DNA from: Paractinoplanes durhamensis
GTDB lineage: Bacteria > Actinomycetota > Actinomycetes > Mycobacteriales > Micromonosporaceae
Direction: 5' to 3'
Assembly (NCBI RefSeq): GCF_016862175.1
Contig: NZ_BOML01000070.1
Coordinates: 58,210 to 122,209 of the forward strand
Length of the DNA stretch: 64,000 nucleotides
Part shown: piece after piece, positions 50,698 through 59,239 of the stretch
Position numbering within the stretch: the stretch's first letter is position 1
Layout of the letters: every line of letters begins with the position of its first letter
Position numbers and translations under genes: made by a program
Notes under the pieces: generated by a model
Database searches by the model: none
The model's input: only the letters and a program-made list of their open reading frames with translations
Told to the model about the DNA's origin: nothing

Positions 50698-51768
50698 TTA
50701 CTCGGCGACCAGAACCTGGTCCTCGGGACGCCAGTGCGTGACGACCCGGGACCCTGGTGCGAGGGACGCCGGTGCGCCGACCGGCAGCACGGCGCAACCG
50801 GCCGCGCCGTCGCCGAACGCGAGTTCGATCCGGTGGAACGTGCCGTAGAAGGACACGTCGGTGACTTCGGCCGGGGCGGTGTTGTGGCCGGTCGGCACGG
50901 ACTGCTCGTCCCCGGCGATCACGAGGCGTTCCGGCCGCACGATCAGGTGGCCGTCGTCCGGGAAGACGCCGGCCCACTTGCGGTCGTGCCAGGCGTAGAC
51001 GTCATTGCCGAGACGCTTGCCGGCGAAGACGTTCGACTCGCCGAGGAATTTCGCCACGAATGACGTGGTGGGCCGGTGGTAGAGATCGGTCGGCGTGCCG
51101 AGCGCGACGATCTTGCCGTGGTTGAAGATGGCGATCCGGTCGGAGAGCGTCATCGCCTCGTCCTGGTCGTGCGTGACGAAGACGAAGGTCAGGCCCAGCT
51201 CCTGGTGGAGTCGCTTGATCTCGCGCTGCAACGACTGCCGCAGCTTGCGGTCGAGCGCGCTGAGCGGCTCGTCGAGCAGCAGCACGCTGGGCGCGAAGAC
51301 CACCGCCCGGGCCAGCGCCACCCGCTGCTGCTGCCCGCCGGAGAGCTCGTGCGGCCGGCGGTTGCCCATCCCGGCCAGGTCGACCAGCTCCAGGGCGTTG
51401 CCGACCAGCGTGGCCGACTCGGTGGCCGGGACCTTGCGTTCGCGCAGCGGGAACGCGATGTTCTGCGCGACCGTGAGGTGCGGGAACAGCGCGTAGTTCT
51501 GGAACACCATGCCGAAGTTGCGCCGGTGCGGTGGCATCCGGGTGATGTCGGTGCCGTTCAGCTCGATCCGGCCGGCGGTGGGCTCGGTGAACCCGACGAT
51601 CATGTTGAGCGTCGTGGTCTTGCCGGAGCCGCTCGGGCCGAGCAGCGTGATGAACTCGCCCGGCTCGATGGCGAGGTCGATGTGGTCGACGGCCGGCGGC
51701 TCGGCGTTGCCGTACCGCTTGACGAGACCGCTCAGGTCGAGCCGGCCGCCGGTCTTCGGGGAGTTCAT
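50698..51768 (-). CDS. ABC transporter ATP-binding protein, PotA type
   Basis: The 356-residue ATPase has Walker A GPSGSGKTT at 44-52, FQNYALFPHLTVAQNIAFPL (Q-loop), LSGGQQQRVALARA (signature), VLLLDEPLSALD (Walker B, D-loop) and THDQDEA (H-loop). A TOBE domain follows from ~280 (VRPERLVIAGD). It is the ATPase of the polyamine/opine/iron-type importer that follows. ATG 51768 overlaps the permease stop. Confidence 0.9.
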   Translation of the reverse strand: MNSPKTGGRLDLSGLVKRYGNAEPPAVDHIDLAIEPGEFITLLGPSGSGKTTTLNMIVGFTEPTAGRIELNGTDITRMPPHRRNFGMVFQNYALFPHLTVAQNIAFPLRERKVPATESATLVGNALELVDLAGMGNRRPHELSGGQQQRVALARAVVFAPSVLLLDEPLSALDRKLRQSLQREIKRLHQELGLTFVFVTHDQDEAMTLSDRIAIFNHGKIVALGTPTDLYHRPTTSFVAKFLGESNVFAGKRLGNDVYAWHDRKWAGVFPDDGHLIVRPERLVIAGDEQSVPTGHNTAPAEVTDVSFYGTFHRIELAFGDGAAGCAVLPVGAPASLAPGSRVVTHWRPEDQVLVAE

Positions 51769-53441
51769 CGCTTGCCTCGGTTTCCGCGCCGCGCGCCGGC
51801 GATCTGGGCGAACAGGATGGGAACGCTGACCAGGACGACCATCAGGCTCGACGCGGCCGAGATGGTCGGGTCGATCTGGACGGTGACGCTGTTGAACATC
51901 TGCACCGGCAGCGTGATCGCGCCCGGCGCCTGCAGGAACAGGGCGATGACCACCTCGTCCAGCGACGTCACGAACGCCAGCACGGCGCCGGACAGGATGC
52001 CCGGCAGGACCAGCGGCAGGGTCACCCGGCGGAACGCGTTGACCGGGTGCGCGCCGAGGCTCGCCGCCACCCCGGTGAGGCGGCCGTCCATGCCCTGCAG
52101 CCGGGCGGTCACCGCGATCACCACGAACGGCACGGCCAGCGCGGTGTGCGCCAGGATGATCCCGATCAGCGTGCCGTTGAGGCCGAGCCGCAGCGCGACC
52201 GAGAAGACCGCCAGCGCGACCAGGATGTGCGGGACGATCATGGGGGAGAGCAGGAAGCCGTTGACCGGGCCGCGCCATCGCGAGCTCAGCCGGGCCAGGC
52301 CGAACGCGGCCGCCGTGCCGAGCAGGGTGGCCAGCAGCGCGGTGAAGAAGCCGACCTGCAGCGAGTTGAGGATCGACGCGACCCACTCCGGCGAGGTGAA
52401 CAGCTCGTGGTACCAGCGCAGCGACCAGCCCTGCGGCGGGAAGCGGAACGTCTGGGTCGACGAGAAGCTCATCGGGATGACCACCAGGGTCGGCGCGACC
52501 AGGAGGAACCCGACGACCGTGGTGTAGATGCGCAGCCACGGGCGTACCTCGGAAGCCTTCTCCGACCTGGCCGGCGCCACCAGGCCGGTCACCGCGCCGG
52601 CCATCCGCCGGCTCAGGCCGAGCACGACGAGCGTCACCACGAACAGGAACATGCCCATCGCGCCGGCGCCGCCGAAGTCCAGCAGCTCCTTGGTCCGTAC
52701 GTTGATGACCTGGGCGATCATCGCGTTGCGGGTGGAGCCGAGCAGCGCCGGCGTCACGTAGAAGCCGAGCGCGAGCACGAACGCCAGCGACATGCCGGCC
52801 AGCACACCCGGGCGGGCCAGTGGCAGGTAGACCCGGCGGAACGCGCGGTATTTCGGGGCGCCGAGGCTCTGCCCGGCCGCGACCAGCCGGCCGTCGATCT
52901 GCTCCATCGCGGTGTACATGGGCAGCACCAGGAACGGCAGCAGCACCTGGGTCATCGAGATGCCGACGGCGAGGGTGGTGCCGAGCAGGGTGACGTTGCC
53001 GAAGCCGAGGAACCGCAGGATGTCCTGCACCACGCCGCCGTCCTGCATGAGGACCAGCCAGGCGAAGTTGCGGGCCAGCATGCTCGTCCAGAACGGGACG
53101 AGCACCACGGTCACCAGTACCGCGCGCATCATCGGGCCGGCCAGCGTCATCGCGTACGCGTAGGGGAAGGCCAGCAGCCCGCCGACGACCGCGACGGTGA
53201 ATGCGACGACCAGCGTGCGGCCGAGCACCTTCAGCGTGTAGCCGTCGGTGAACAGCGAGGTGTAGTTGCCCAGCCCGGCCGACGGCTCGGTGAAGCTGTC
53301 GACGACCACGTTCACCAGCGGGACGACGAACAGGATGACCAGCGCGACCAGGGCCGGCAGCAGGAGCAGCCACCCGGGCCGGGTGCGGCGGGCCGGCACC
53401 CGCCGCGGGGGCGCCTCGCGCGTGATGGTCGGCGCGGCCAT
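51765..53441 (-). CDS. Fused ABC permease (PotB-PotC-type domains in one chain)
   Basis: The 558-residue protein contains two complete BPD-type permease halves, ~1-275 and ~290-558, each with ~6 membrane segments and an EAA loop (AAGQSLGAPKYRAFRRVYLP and AASLGAHPVNAFRRVTLP). In the polyamine/opine family these halves are normally two separate genes; fusion ensures 1:1 assembly. There is no extra domain at the join, just a charged linker (PARSEKASEV). ATG 53441 is preferred; a longer start at 53504 would overlap the binding-protein coding sequence. It serves the importer of the IclR-headed operon. Confidence 0.87.
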   Translation of the reverse strand: MAAPTITREAPPRRVPARRTRPGWLLLLPALVALVILFVVPLVNVVVDSFTEPSAGLGNYTSLFTDGYTLKVLGRTLVVAFTVAVVGGLLAFPYAYAMTLAGPMMRAVLVTVVLVPFWTSMLARNFAWLVLMQDGGVVQDILRFLGFGNVTLLGTTLAVGISMTQVLLPFLVLPMYTAMEQIDGRLVAAGQSLGAPKYRAFRRVYLPLARPGVLAGMSLAFVLALGFYVTPALLGSTRNAMIAQVINVRTKELLDFGGAGAMGMFLFVVTLVVLGLSRRMAGAVTGLVAPARSEKASEVRPWLRIYTTVVGFLLVAPTLVVIPMSFSSTQTFRFPPQGWSLRWYHELFTSPEWVASILNSLQVGFFTALLATLLGTAAAFGLARLSSRWRGPVNGFLLSPMIVPHILVALAVFSVALRLGLNGTLIGIILAHTALAVPFVVIAVTARLQGMDGRLTGVAASLGAHPVNAFRRVTLPLVLPGILSGAVLAFVTSLDEVVIALFLQAPGAITLPVQMFNSVTVQIDPTISAASSLMVVLVSVPILFAQIAGARRGNRGKR

Positions 53442-53443
53442 CG

Positions 53444-54502
53444 TCAGCCGACCTTCCAGCTCGTCCAGCGCTTGGTCAGCGCGTCGGTGTTCGCGATCCA
53501 CCACTGCTTGTCCTGCTCGATGGTCTTGCCGCGGTCGGGCAGGAACGCGTTGAACTTCTTCTGGATGTCGGAGTAGCCGACCGTGTTCAGGTCGATGTCG
53601 GGCCGGCTCGGCGCGGTGCCGGTGAGCTTGGCGTAGGCGACCGACTGGGCCGGCTCGGTGACGAACGCGAGCATCTGCTGGGCGAGCGCCTTGTGCGGCG
53701 CGCCCTTCGGGATGACCAGCGCGCCGATGTCGGTGGTGTTGAAGTCCCAGACGGGGACCAGGTTGGCGCCGCTCTGCGCCGACACGATGGTCCGGGCGGT
53801 GACCGTGATGACCATCGCGGCCTGCTTGTCCACCAGCATCTGCTGGATCTGGCCGTAGCTGGCGGCGAAGACGAGCGAGCTCTTGATGGTGTCGATCTTC
53901 TTGAACGCGCGGTCGAGGTCGAGCGGGTAGACCTGGTCCGGCGGGACCCCGTCGGCGACGAGTGCGGCCTCGAACAGCCCGGCCTTGGGGTAGTCGTAGA
54001 CGACCCGCTTGCCCGGGAAGTTCTTGGTGTCGAAGAAGTCCTTGATCGAGGTCGGTTTCGCGCCGGGGAAGAGGTCGGCGTTGTAGCTGAAGACGTTGGC
54101 GTAACGGTAGGTGGGGACGAAGCAGTCACCGGTCGTACCCGGCGGGAATTTGCTGCGGTCGAGCGCCGGGTCGTCGAGCTTCTCGAACAGCTCGCCGCAG
54201 TAGGCGCCGGCGTAGATCCAGCTCATGTTGGCCAGATCCCAGATCGTCTTGCCGGCCGCCACCATGGTCTTGACCTGGGACTGCTCGGCCGGGCTGATGT
54301 TGGTGAAGACGGTGCCGGTCTTCGTGGTGAAGGGCACCTGGAGCGCGGTCTTCTCGTCCTCCTGGAACTGACCGCCGGTGCTGGCCCAGGTGAGCTTGTT
54401 CGCCGACCCGCTGTCGCCGGAGTCGCCGCCCACGCCGCAGGCCGCCAGGAGAAGGGTGCTTGCCGTTATCAAGGTCAGGAAGCGGTGTGTCCTCATTGTC
54501 AT
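53444..54502 (-). CDS. Solute-binding lipoprotein, PotD/opine type
   Basis: The 352-residue lipoprotein has MTMRTHRFLTLITASTLLLA followed by AC, with lipidated Cys22. The mature part has LTWASTGGQFQEDEKTAL, GKTIWDLANMSWIYAG, VPTYRYANVFSYNADLFPG and WDFNTTDIGALVIPKGAPHKAL, the family 1/PotD-like fold for polyamines, opines, 2-aminoethylphosphonate or small organic acids. The ligand is probably what the island degrades. ATG at 54502 (or 54496) follows a 61-bp gap from iclR, so it may still be co-transcribed. Confidence 0.88.
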   Translation of the reverse strand: MTMRTHRFLTLITASTLLLAACGVGGDSGDSGSANKLTWASTGGQFQEDEKTALQVPFTTKTGTVFTNISPAEQSQVKTMVAAGKTIWDLANMSWIYAGAYCGELFEKLDDPALDRSKFPPGTTGDCFVPTYRYANVFSYNADLFPGAKPTSIKDFFDTKNFPGKRVVYDYPKAGLFEAALVADGVPPDQVYPLDLDRAFKKIDTIKSSLVFAASYGQIQQMLVDKQAAMVITVTARTIVSAQSGANLVPVWDFNTTDIGALVIPKGAPHKALAQQMLAFVTEPAQSVAYAKLTGTAPSRPDIDLNTVGYSDIQKKFNAFLPDRGKTIEQDKQWWIANTDALTKRWTSWKVG

Positions 54503-54527
54503 CGCCTTTTCCGGCTCACGGTGATCC

Positions 54528-54548
54528 AGGGCCGGGACCCCCGGCCCT
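54528..54548 (-). terminator. Hairpin between iclR and the binding-protein gene
   Basis: AGGGCCGGG and CCCGGCCCT form a perfect 9-bp GC stem with a 3-nt loop. There is no T-run, so it may attenuate, not end, transcription from iclR into the ABC operon. Confidence 0.5.
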
Positions 54549-54563
54549 CGTCGGCTTGATATG

Positions 54564-55295
54564 TCAGTCCGTCGGGCTGACCATGCGGCGGCTGATCCGT
54601 TCGGCGCCTTGCAGGAGGGCGCGCGCCACCGCGCTGTCGATTTCCTCGGGTACGAATTGGGCGATGCCGACCACGGCCAGCGTCGCCACGAGCCGGCCGG
54701 ACGGATCGAGGACCGGGGTCGCCACGGCGCTGACGCCGTTGGCCTGACTGACCCGGACCACGATGCCCGTGCGGCGCGCCTCCTCGAGCTCCGCCTCGGT
54801 CGCGTTCACCGGCGGCGCCCCCTCGCGGAACCGGTAGTACGACCTGTTGCGGTAGGCCCAGAAGACAACCGTCTGCGCGGCGTCCGGCCCGAGCAGGCTG
54901 CCGACCGCGATCGAGACGTGCGCGGTGCGGCTCGAATCCTCGCGGACCTGCGCCACCACGGGGCTGTGGCCGTTCCAGACGCTGAGCACCACCGTGTGGC
55001 GCATGCTCACGCTGATCTCCTCCATGACCGGGCGGGCCAGGTCGAGAACCCCGAGCCGGGACAGGGCCATGGTGCCGAGCTCGGCGAGCAGGACGCCGAA
55101 CTCGTAGCGGTTACGGTCGCGGCGCTGCAGGAGGCCGTGGTTCTCCATCGACGCCAGGTAGCGGTGGGCGGTCGACTTGCCGACGCCCAGCTCCTCCGCC
55201 GCCGACACCAGGTCGATGGTGTCGTGCGCGGCGAGCAGCCGCAGCAGCTGGACGACCCGCGCCACCACCTGAAGGTCTCCGCTGGCGATCTCCAT
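54564..55295 (-). CDS. IclR-family transcriptional regulator
   Basis: The 243-residue regulator has the winged HTH at ~10-72 (VVARVVQLLRLLAAHDTIDL, ELGVGKSTAHRYLASMENHGLL) and the IclR effector domain (HTVVLSVWNGHSPVVAQVRE, VGIAQFVPEEI). ATG 55295 with AGGAGG 7 bp upstream. It heads the gene series that runs to 46800. It probably senses the transported substrate; a palindrome at 55418-55430 in its upstream region is a candidate site. Confidence 0.87.
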   Translation of the reverse strand: MEIASGDLQVVARVVQLLRLLAAHDTIDLVSAAEELGVGKSTAHRYLASMENHGLLQRRDRNRYEFGVLLAELGTMALSRLGVLDLARPVMEEISVSMRHTVVLSVWNGHSPVVAQVREDSSRTAHVSIAVGSLLGPDAAQTVVFWAYRNRSYYRFREGAPPVNATEAELEEARRTGIVVRVSQANGVSAVATPVLDPSGRLVATLAVVGIAQFVPEEIDSAVARALLQGAERISRRMVSPTD

Positions 55296-55417
55296 CGGTG
55301 CCTCCTGAGGTTTCGGGGCCGTCCCGCAATGCGGGGTGGTCATCCGGCTATCCGGTACCGAGGAATGTAGGTGATCCATCCCGACGCCTGTCAAGAGGTG
55401 AACTCGATTTCGATGAG

Positions 55418-55430
55418 ACTTCCCGGAAGT
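55418..55430. promoter_or_regulatory. Palindrome ACTTCCCGGAAGT in the iclR-SDR divergent region
   Basis: ACTTCC and GGAAGT flank one central C, 123 bp upstream of the iclR ATG. Its size and symmetry suit an IclR dimer; no second copy was seen in front of another unit, so assignment is tentative. Confidence 0.4.
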
Positions 55431-55473
55431 TAAATGTCCAGGGTGGTCAGGGGTTCCCAGGTGATGGCATGAT

Positions 55474-55490
55474 TGTATGATTGCCCGACA
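55474..55490 (+). promoter_or_regulatory. 17-bp operator (site B) upstream of the SDR gene
   Basis: TGTATGATTGCCCGACA matches TGTAYGACWGTCRTACA at 13 of 17 positions and is preceded by GAT, as in sites A and C. It ends 22 bp before the SDR ATG at 55513. Confidence 0.62.
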
Positions 55491-55512
55491 ATCTTTCGAG
55501 TCGGGAGACAAC

Positions 55513-56343
55513 ATGCGCGGACTTGCCGGAAAGGTCGCCGTCGTCACCGGCGCGGCCGGAGGGATCGGCGCGGCCACCGCGCGACGACTGGCCGACGAGG
55601 GCGCGCACGTCGTCGCGGTCGACCTCGACGCCGGCCGCGTCGAAGACCTCGTCAAAACCCTGGCCACCGAGGGACTCGCGGTCCGTGCGGACGTCTCGGC
55701 CGAAGCCGGCATTGATGAGTACGCCGCGGCAGCCGTCGCCCGCTTCGGGCGCATCGACCTGCACCACCTCAACGCCGGCATCCCGGGCTCGTTCGCCACC
55801 CTGCCCGAGCTGAGCGCCGACGAGTTCGACAAGGTGATGGCGGTCAACGTCCGCGGTGTCTTCCTCGGCGTGCGCGAGGCGTTCCGGCGCTACGCGACCC
55901 AGGACGGCGGCGGCAGCATCGTGCTCACCGGCTCGATCGGCAGCCTGCGCGGCAGCGCCGACCTGCTCGCCTACCAGACCTCCAAGCACGCCGTGCTCGG
56001 GCTGCTGCGCGGGGCCGCGATGTACGGCGGGCCGATCGGGGTGCGGGTCAACGCGGTCGCCCCCGGCATCGTGCCGACCGACCTCTTCGCCGCCACCCCG
56101 GACGTGCCCGGCGGTAAGGACGACATGGCGCGTCGGGCGTCGGCCACGCCGCTGCGCCGGGCCGGCACCGGCGACGAGGTGGCCGGGGTGGTCGCGTTCC
56201 TGCTCAGCGACGACGCGTCCTACATGACCGGCGAGGTGGTCTCGGTCGACGGCGGCGCCAGCATCGTGAGCGTGGTCCGGCCGTCGGGCGGCGCCGGTGC
56301 CTGGGACTTCGCCGCCTACGACCGGACCCTCTACGGCTCCTAG
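55513..56343 (+). CDS. Short-chain dehydrogenase/reductase under the 17-bp operator (second SDR)
   Basis: The 276-residue SDR has VAVVTGAAGGIGAATARRL, HHLNAGIPG (variant of NNAG), VNVRGVFLG, LTGSIGSLRGSADLLAYQTSK (Ser..Tyr..Lys), VRVNAVAPGIVPTDLF and VVSVDGGASI. ATG 55513 follows GGGAGA; an in-frame ATG at 55477 would begin inside the operator and is rejected. The stop TAG shares CTAG with the convergent ThDP-enzyme stop (56340-56343). It probably oxidises a hydroxy intermediate of the island pathway. Confidence 0.83.
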   Translation: MRGLAGKVAVVTGAAGGIGAATARRLADEGAHVVAVDLDAGRVEDLVKTLATEGLAVRADVSAEAGIDEYAAAAVARFGRIDLHHLNAGIPGSFATLPELSADEFDKVMAVNVRGVFLGVREAFRRYATQDGGGSIVLTGSIGSLRGSADLLAYQTSKHAVLGLLRGAAMYGGPIGVRVNAVAPGIVPTDLFAATPDVPGGKDDMARRASATPLRRAGTGDEVAGVVAFLLSDDASYMTGEVVSVDGGASIVSVVRPSGGAGAWDFAAYDRTLYGS

Positions 56344-58004
56344 CCGGTCACCGGCTGGGGTGCGGTGACGCCGATGTCGGTGTGCACGTCGATCACCACC
56401 GGGCGGCCCGCGTCGAGCGCGGTGTCCAGGGCCTTGGCCAGGTCGCCCGGGCGGTCCACCCGGATGCCGAGCGCGCCCATCTCGTCGGCGATCCGGGCGA
56501 AGTCCACCTCCCGATAGGTCCAGAGCTCCCGGGACTTCTCGGTCGGCTCCCCGCCGTACGCCCGGTCGAAGCCCCTTTTGCTCTGGTTTCCGCCGTTGTT
56601 GTTGTTCACGACGGTGACCAGGTTGATGCCGCGGCGGGCAGCCGTCTCGATCTCGCCGAGGTGGTAGTAGAGGCCGGCGTCGCCGGTGAACGCGACCACC
56701 GGGCGGTCCGGGGCGCCGCACTTGGCGCCGAGGCCGGCCGAGAATGCCCAGCCCAGGTGGCCGGCGCTGCGCAGATAACCCTGGCGCGGTGAGGTCGTGT
56801 CGTGGAACTGGGCCATCCACATGCCGGCGTGCCCGGTGTCGGTGACCAGGACCGCGTCGGCGGGCAGGGCGGCGGTCAGCTCGGCGGCGATCCGCTCGGG
56901 CCGGATCGGCACCGCGTCGCTGGTCAGGACGTCGCGATAGCGCTCCTGCCAGTCTTTTTTGAGCCGCTGCACCTCGGCTTGCCACTCATTGCGCTCCGTT
57001 GGCACGGACAGGGCGGCCATGCGGGTGAGTGCCTGCTTCGCGTCGGCGGCGATGAACGCGCGCAGCGGGTAGTTGCGGCCCAGGTGCGACGGCTCGATGT
57101 CGATCTGGATCGCCGGGGTGCCGATCGGCGGCACCGCCCAGAAGTGCGTGGTCATGCCGCCGGTGCGGGTGCCGATGAAGCAGACCAGGTCGGCGCGGTT
57201 GACGATCTGGTTGGCGCACTCGCGCGAATAGGTGCCGACCACGCCGGCCGACAGCGGATGCGTCCCGGGGAACGTGTCCTTGCCGTTCGCCGACGTCGCG
57301 ACCGGGATGCCCAGCTTCTCGGCCAACGCTGTCAATACAGCGCCCGCGCCGGAGGCCCGCACGCCGCCGCCGGCCACGATCACCGGGCGCTCGGCCTCGG
57401 CCAGCAGTCGCAGCACGGCTTTCATGTCGTCGTCGTGCGGCGCGGGCCGGATCGGCGGCACCTGGCCGAAGATCGGTTCGACCAGCGGCTCGGCGTCGGT
57501 CTCGGCCAGGTCGAGCTGGCCCTCGTTGCCCTGGATCTGCAGGTGGACCGGGCCGGGCGCGCCGGTCGTCGCGACCCGGAACGCCTGCCGCAGCATGTCC
57601 GGGAATCGGTCGGCGTCGTCGATGGTCGCGTTGAGCTTGGTCACCGGATCGAACGCGGGCAGGTCGTCGATCTCCTGGTAGACCTGCCGGAACTTGGTCG
57701 CGGGGGAGCGGCCGCCGGTCAGCGCGATCACCGGCGAACCGGCCAGGAACGGCTCGCGCAGCCCGGCCGCCAGGTTGAGCGCGCCGACGATCTGCGCCAT
57801 CGCGATGCCGGGGCGGCCGGAGACCCGGGCGTAGCCGTCGGCCATGTAGACCGCCGACTTCTCGCCGTGGGTGACGACCCGCTGCACGTCCGGGTGGTGC
57901 AATTCCAGCTCGGCCAGGGTGCGCCGCAGGATGGCCGGCACGCCGAACACGTGGGTGACGCCGTAGCCGGCGAGCATGTCCGCGACGACGCGGGCCGCTC
58001 TCAT
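56340..58004 (-). CDS. Thiamine-diphosphate enzyme, acetolactate-synthase-like
   Basis: The 554-residue ThDP enzyme has the catalytic Glu48 in VTHGEKSAVYMADGYAR, a central FAD/regulatory-type domain (VIVAGGGVRASGAGAVLTAL) and the ThDP-Mg motif FTGDAGLYYHLGEIETAARR ~ residue 440, ending in NNNNGG. GDA replaces the usual GDG. It belongs with large-subunit acetolactate synthases, glyoxylate carboligases and benzoylformate decarboxylases; decarboxylation or ligation of a 2-oxo acid is likely. With two hydroxyisobutyrate/tartronate-semialdehyde-type reductases in the island, glyoxylate-like chemistry is possible but unproven. ATG 58004 overlaps the CMD gene stop. Confidence 0.85.
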   Translation of the reverse strand: MRAARVVADMLAGYGVTHVFGVPAILRRTLAELELHHPDVQRVVTHGEKSAVYMADGYARVSGRPGIAMAQIVGALNLAAGLREPFLAGSPVIALTGGRSPATKFRQVYQEIDDLPAFDPVTKLNATIDDADRFPDMLRQAFRVATTGAPGPVHLQIQGNEGQLDLAETDAEPLVEPIFGQVPPIRPAPHDDDMKAVLRLLAEAERPVIVAGGGVRASGAGAVLTALAEKLGIPVATSANGKDTFPGTHPLSAGVVGTYSRECANQIVNRADLVCFIGTRTGGMTTHFWAVPPIGTPAIQIDIEPSHLGRNYPLRAFIAADAKQALTRMAALSVPTERNEWQAEVQRLKKDWQERYRDVLTSDAVPIRPERIAAELTAALPADAVLVTDTGHAGMWMAQFHDTTSPRQGYLRSAGHLGWAFSAGLGAKCGAPDRPVVAFTGDAGLYYHLGEIETAARRGINLVTVVNNNNGGNQSKRGFDRAYGGEPTEKSRELWTYREVDFARIADEMGALGIRVDRPGDLAKALDTALDAGRPVVIDVHTDIGVTAPQPVTG

Positions 58005-58399
58005 GCGGCCGGCGCCTCTGCCCCGACCTCCTGGATCACCCGCTCGGCGAGCCGGAACGACTCGAGGGCGGCCGGGGCGCCGCAGTAGACCGCGGTCTGC
58101 AGCAGCACCTCCTGGATCTCGGCGACGGTGCAGCCGTTGCGCAGCGCGCCGCGGACGTGCACCGAGAACTCGTGCGGGCGGTTGAGCGCGGTCAGCATGG
58201 CCAGGTTGAGCAGGCTGCGGGTGCGGCGGTCGATGCCGTCGCGCGACCAGACGTCGCCCCAGCAGCTGGCCGTCACGAACTCCTGAAGGACGCGGGTGAA
58301 GTCGGTGGCCTGCGCCAACGATCGGTTCACGTGCGCGTCGCCGAGCACTTCCCGCCGGACCCGGTTGCCGCGCTCGAGGCGGCCGTCGTCGTCACTCAT
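58001..58399 (-). CDS. Carboxymuconolactone-decarboxylase-family protein, PcaC-like
   Basis: From ATG 58399 the protein has 132 residues: RGNRVRREVLGDAHVNRSLAQ at the N-terminus, CWGDVWSRDGIDRRTRSLLNLAM, then HEFSVHVRGALRNGCTVAEI and EVLLQTAVYCGAPAALESF, close to 4-carboxymuconolactone decarboxylases (PcaC, ~130 aa). Two Cys and a His are in the active-site helix region. It heads the CMD-ThDP operon; operator site C lies 10 bp upstream of the ATG. Decarboxylation or lactone isomerisation of a dicarboxylate is inferred. Confidence 0.82.
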   Translation of the reverse strand: MSDDDGRLERGNRVRREVLGDAHVNRSLAQATDFTRVLQEFVTASCWGDVWSRDGIDRRTRSLLNLAMLTALNRPHEFSVHVRGALRNGCTVAEIQEVLLQTAVYCGAPAALESFRLAERVIQEVGAEAPAA

Positions 58400-58408
58400 G
58401 CGTGGAAG

Positions 58409-58425
58409 CGTACGACGATCATACA
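58409..58425 (-). promoter_or_regulatory. 17-bp operator (site C) between gntR and the CMD gene
   Basis: On the minus strand TGTATGATCGTCGTACG matches TGTAYGACWGTCRTACA at 14 of 17 positions. It lies 10 bp before the CMD ATG (58399) and 15 bp after the end of gntR. Confidence 0.68.
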
Positions 58426-58439
58426 ATCTGCGGGAAGAC

Positions 58440-59111
58440 TCAGCCTTCCTTTTCGAGGGCGATCAGGCCGGATCGGCCCGCCTCCTCGACGTGCCTGGCG
58501 CACGCCGCGGCGGCCGCGTCCGGGTCGTTCGCCTCGACCGCGGCGACGATCGCGTGCAGCTCTTCAAGGCTGTGCGCGAGGCGGCCCTCGACCGACAGGG
58601 AGAGCGAACGCAACACGCTGACCCGGGCGTGCAGGCCGGCCACCACCGAGCGCAGCGCCTCGTTGCCGCCGCCGGTGAAGATCACGTCGTAGAACGCGTC
58701 CTTGGCGGCGAGGATCGGCTGACCCTTGGCGGCGAGCCGGTCGATCTTCTCCAGCGCGCGGCCCAGAGCCTTGCGCTGCGCGGGCGTCGCGTTCTCGCAG
58801 AACAGCCGGCCGGCCAGCGCTTCGAGGGCCGAGCGCACCTGGTAGAGCTGGCGCGCCTCCTCGGCGCTGACCATGGTGACCACGGTGCCCTTGTTGGGGA
58901 TCGCGGTGACCAGGCCCTCGGCGGCGAGCTCACGCAGCGCCTCGCGGATGCTGGTGCGGGAGACGCCGGTGAGCTCCACCAGCTCCCGCTCGATCAGCCG
59001 CTGACCGGGCGCGAGCCGGCGGTCGATGATGGCCTGACGGAGGTTGTCGAGGACCTGCGAACGGATGAGTGCCGGGGCCCGTTCGACGCGAAGCGCATTG
59101 GTCTGAGTCAC
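58440..59111 (-). CDS. GntR/FadR-family (FCD) regulator of the island
   Basis: From GTG 59111 the protein has 223 residues: winged HTH ~13-82 (LDNLRQAIIDRRLAPGQRLI, LTGVSRTSIREALRELAAEG, TAIPNKGTVVT) and an FCD domain 85-215 with likely metal/ligand positions (DAFYDVIF, ELHAIVAAV, CARHV). GTG 59111 with AAGGGGCGGG upstream is preferred; ATG 59168 has no ribosome site. It is flanked by two of the four 17-bp operators (58409 and 59188), and the others lie at SDR genes in the same island, so it is the natural candidate repressor. The effector would be a pathway acid. Confidence 0.87.
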   Translation of the reverse strand: MTQTNALRVERAPALIRSQVLDNLRQAIIDRRLAPGQRLIERELVELTGVSRTSIREALRELAAEGLVTAIPNKGTVVTMVSAEEARQLYQVRSALEALAGRLFCENATPAQRKALGRALEKIDRLAAKGQPILAAKDAFYDVIFTGGGNEALRSVVAGLHARVSVLRSLSLSVEGRLAHSLEELHAIVAAVEANDPDAAAAACARHVEEAGRSGLIALEKEG

Positions 59112-59187
59112 CGCCCGCCCCTTCTCTTCTGCCGGCTTGTCCGGTGGCTTCTCCGGTGGTGCGACCATCGTAGCGGTTGTCTCAGAT

Positions 59188-59204
59188 CGTATGACGATGC
59201 TACA
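59188..59204 (+). promoter_or_regulatory. 17-bp operator (site D) between gntR and the aldolase operon
   Basis: CGTATGACGATGCTACA matches TGTAYGACWGTCRTACA at 12 of 17 positions and keeps GATYGTATGA on its left. It lies 35 bp before the aldolase ATG in the divergent promoter with gntR. Confidence 0.58.
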
Positions 59205-59239
59205 TTCTCGAAACCCAAAATCCCTTGTGAGGAGCCATC

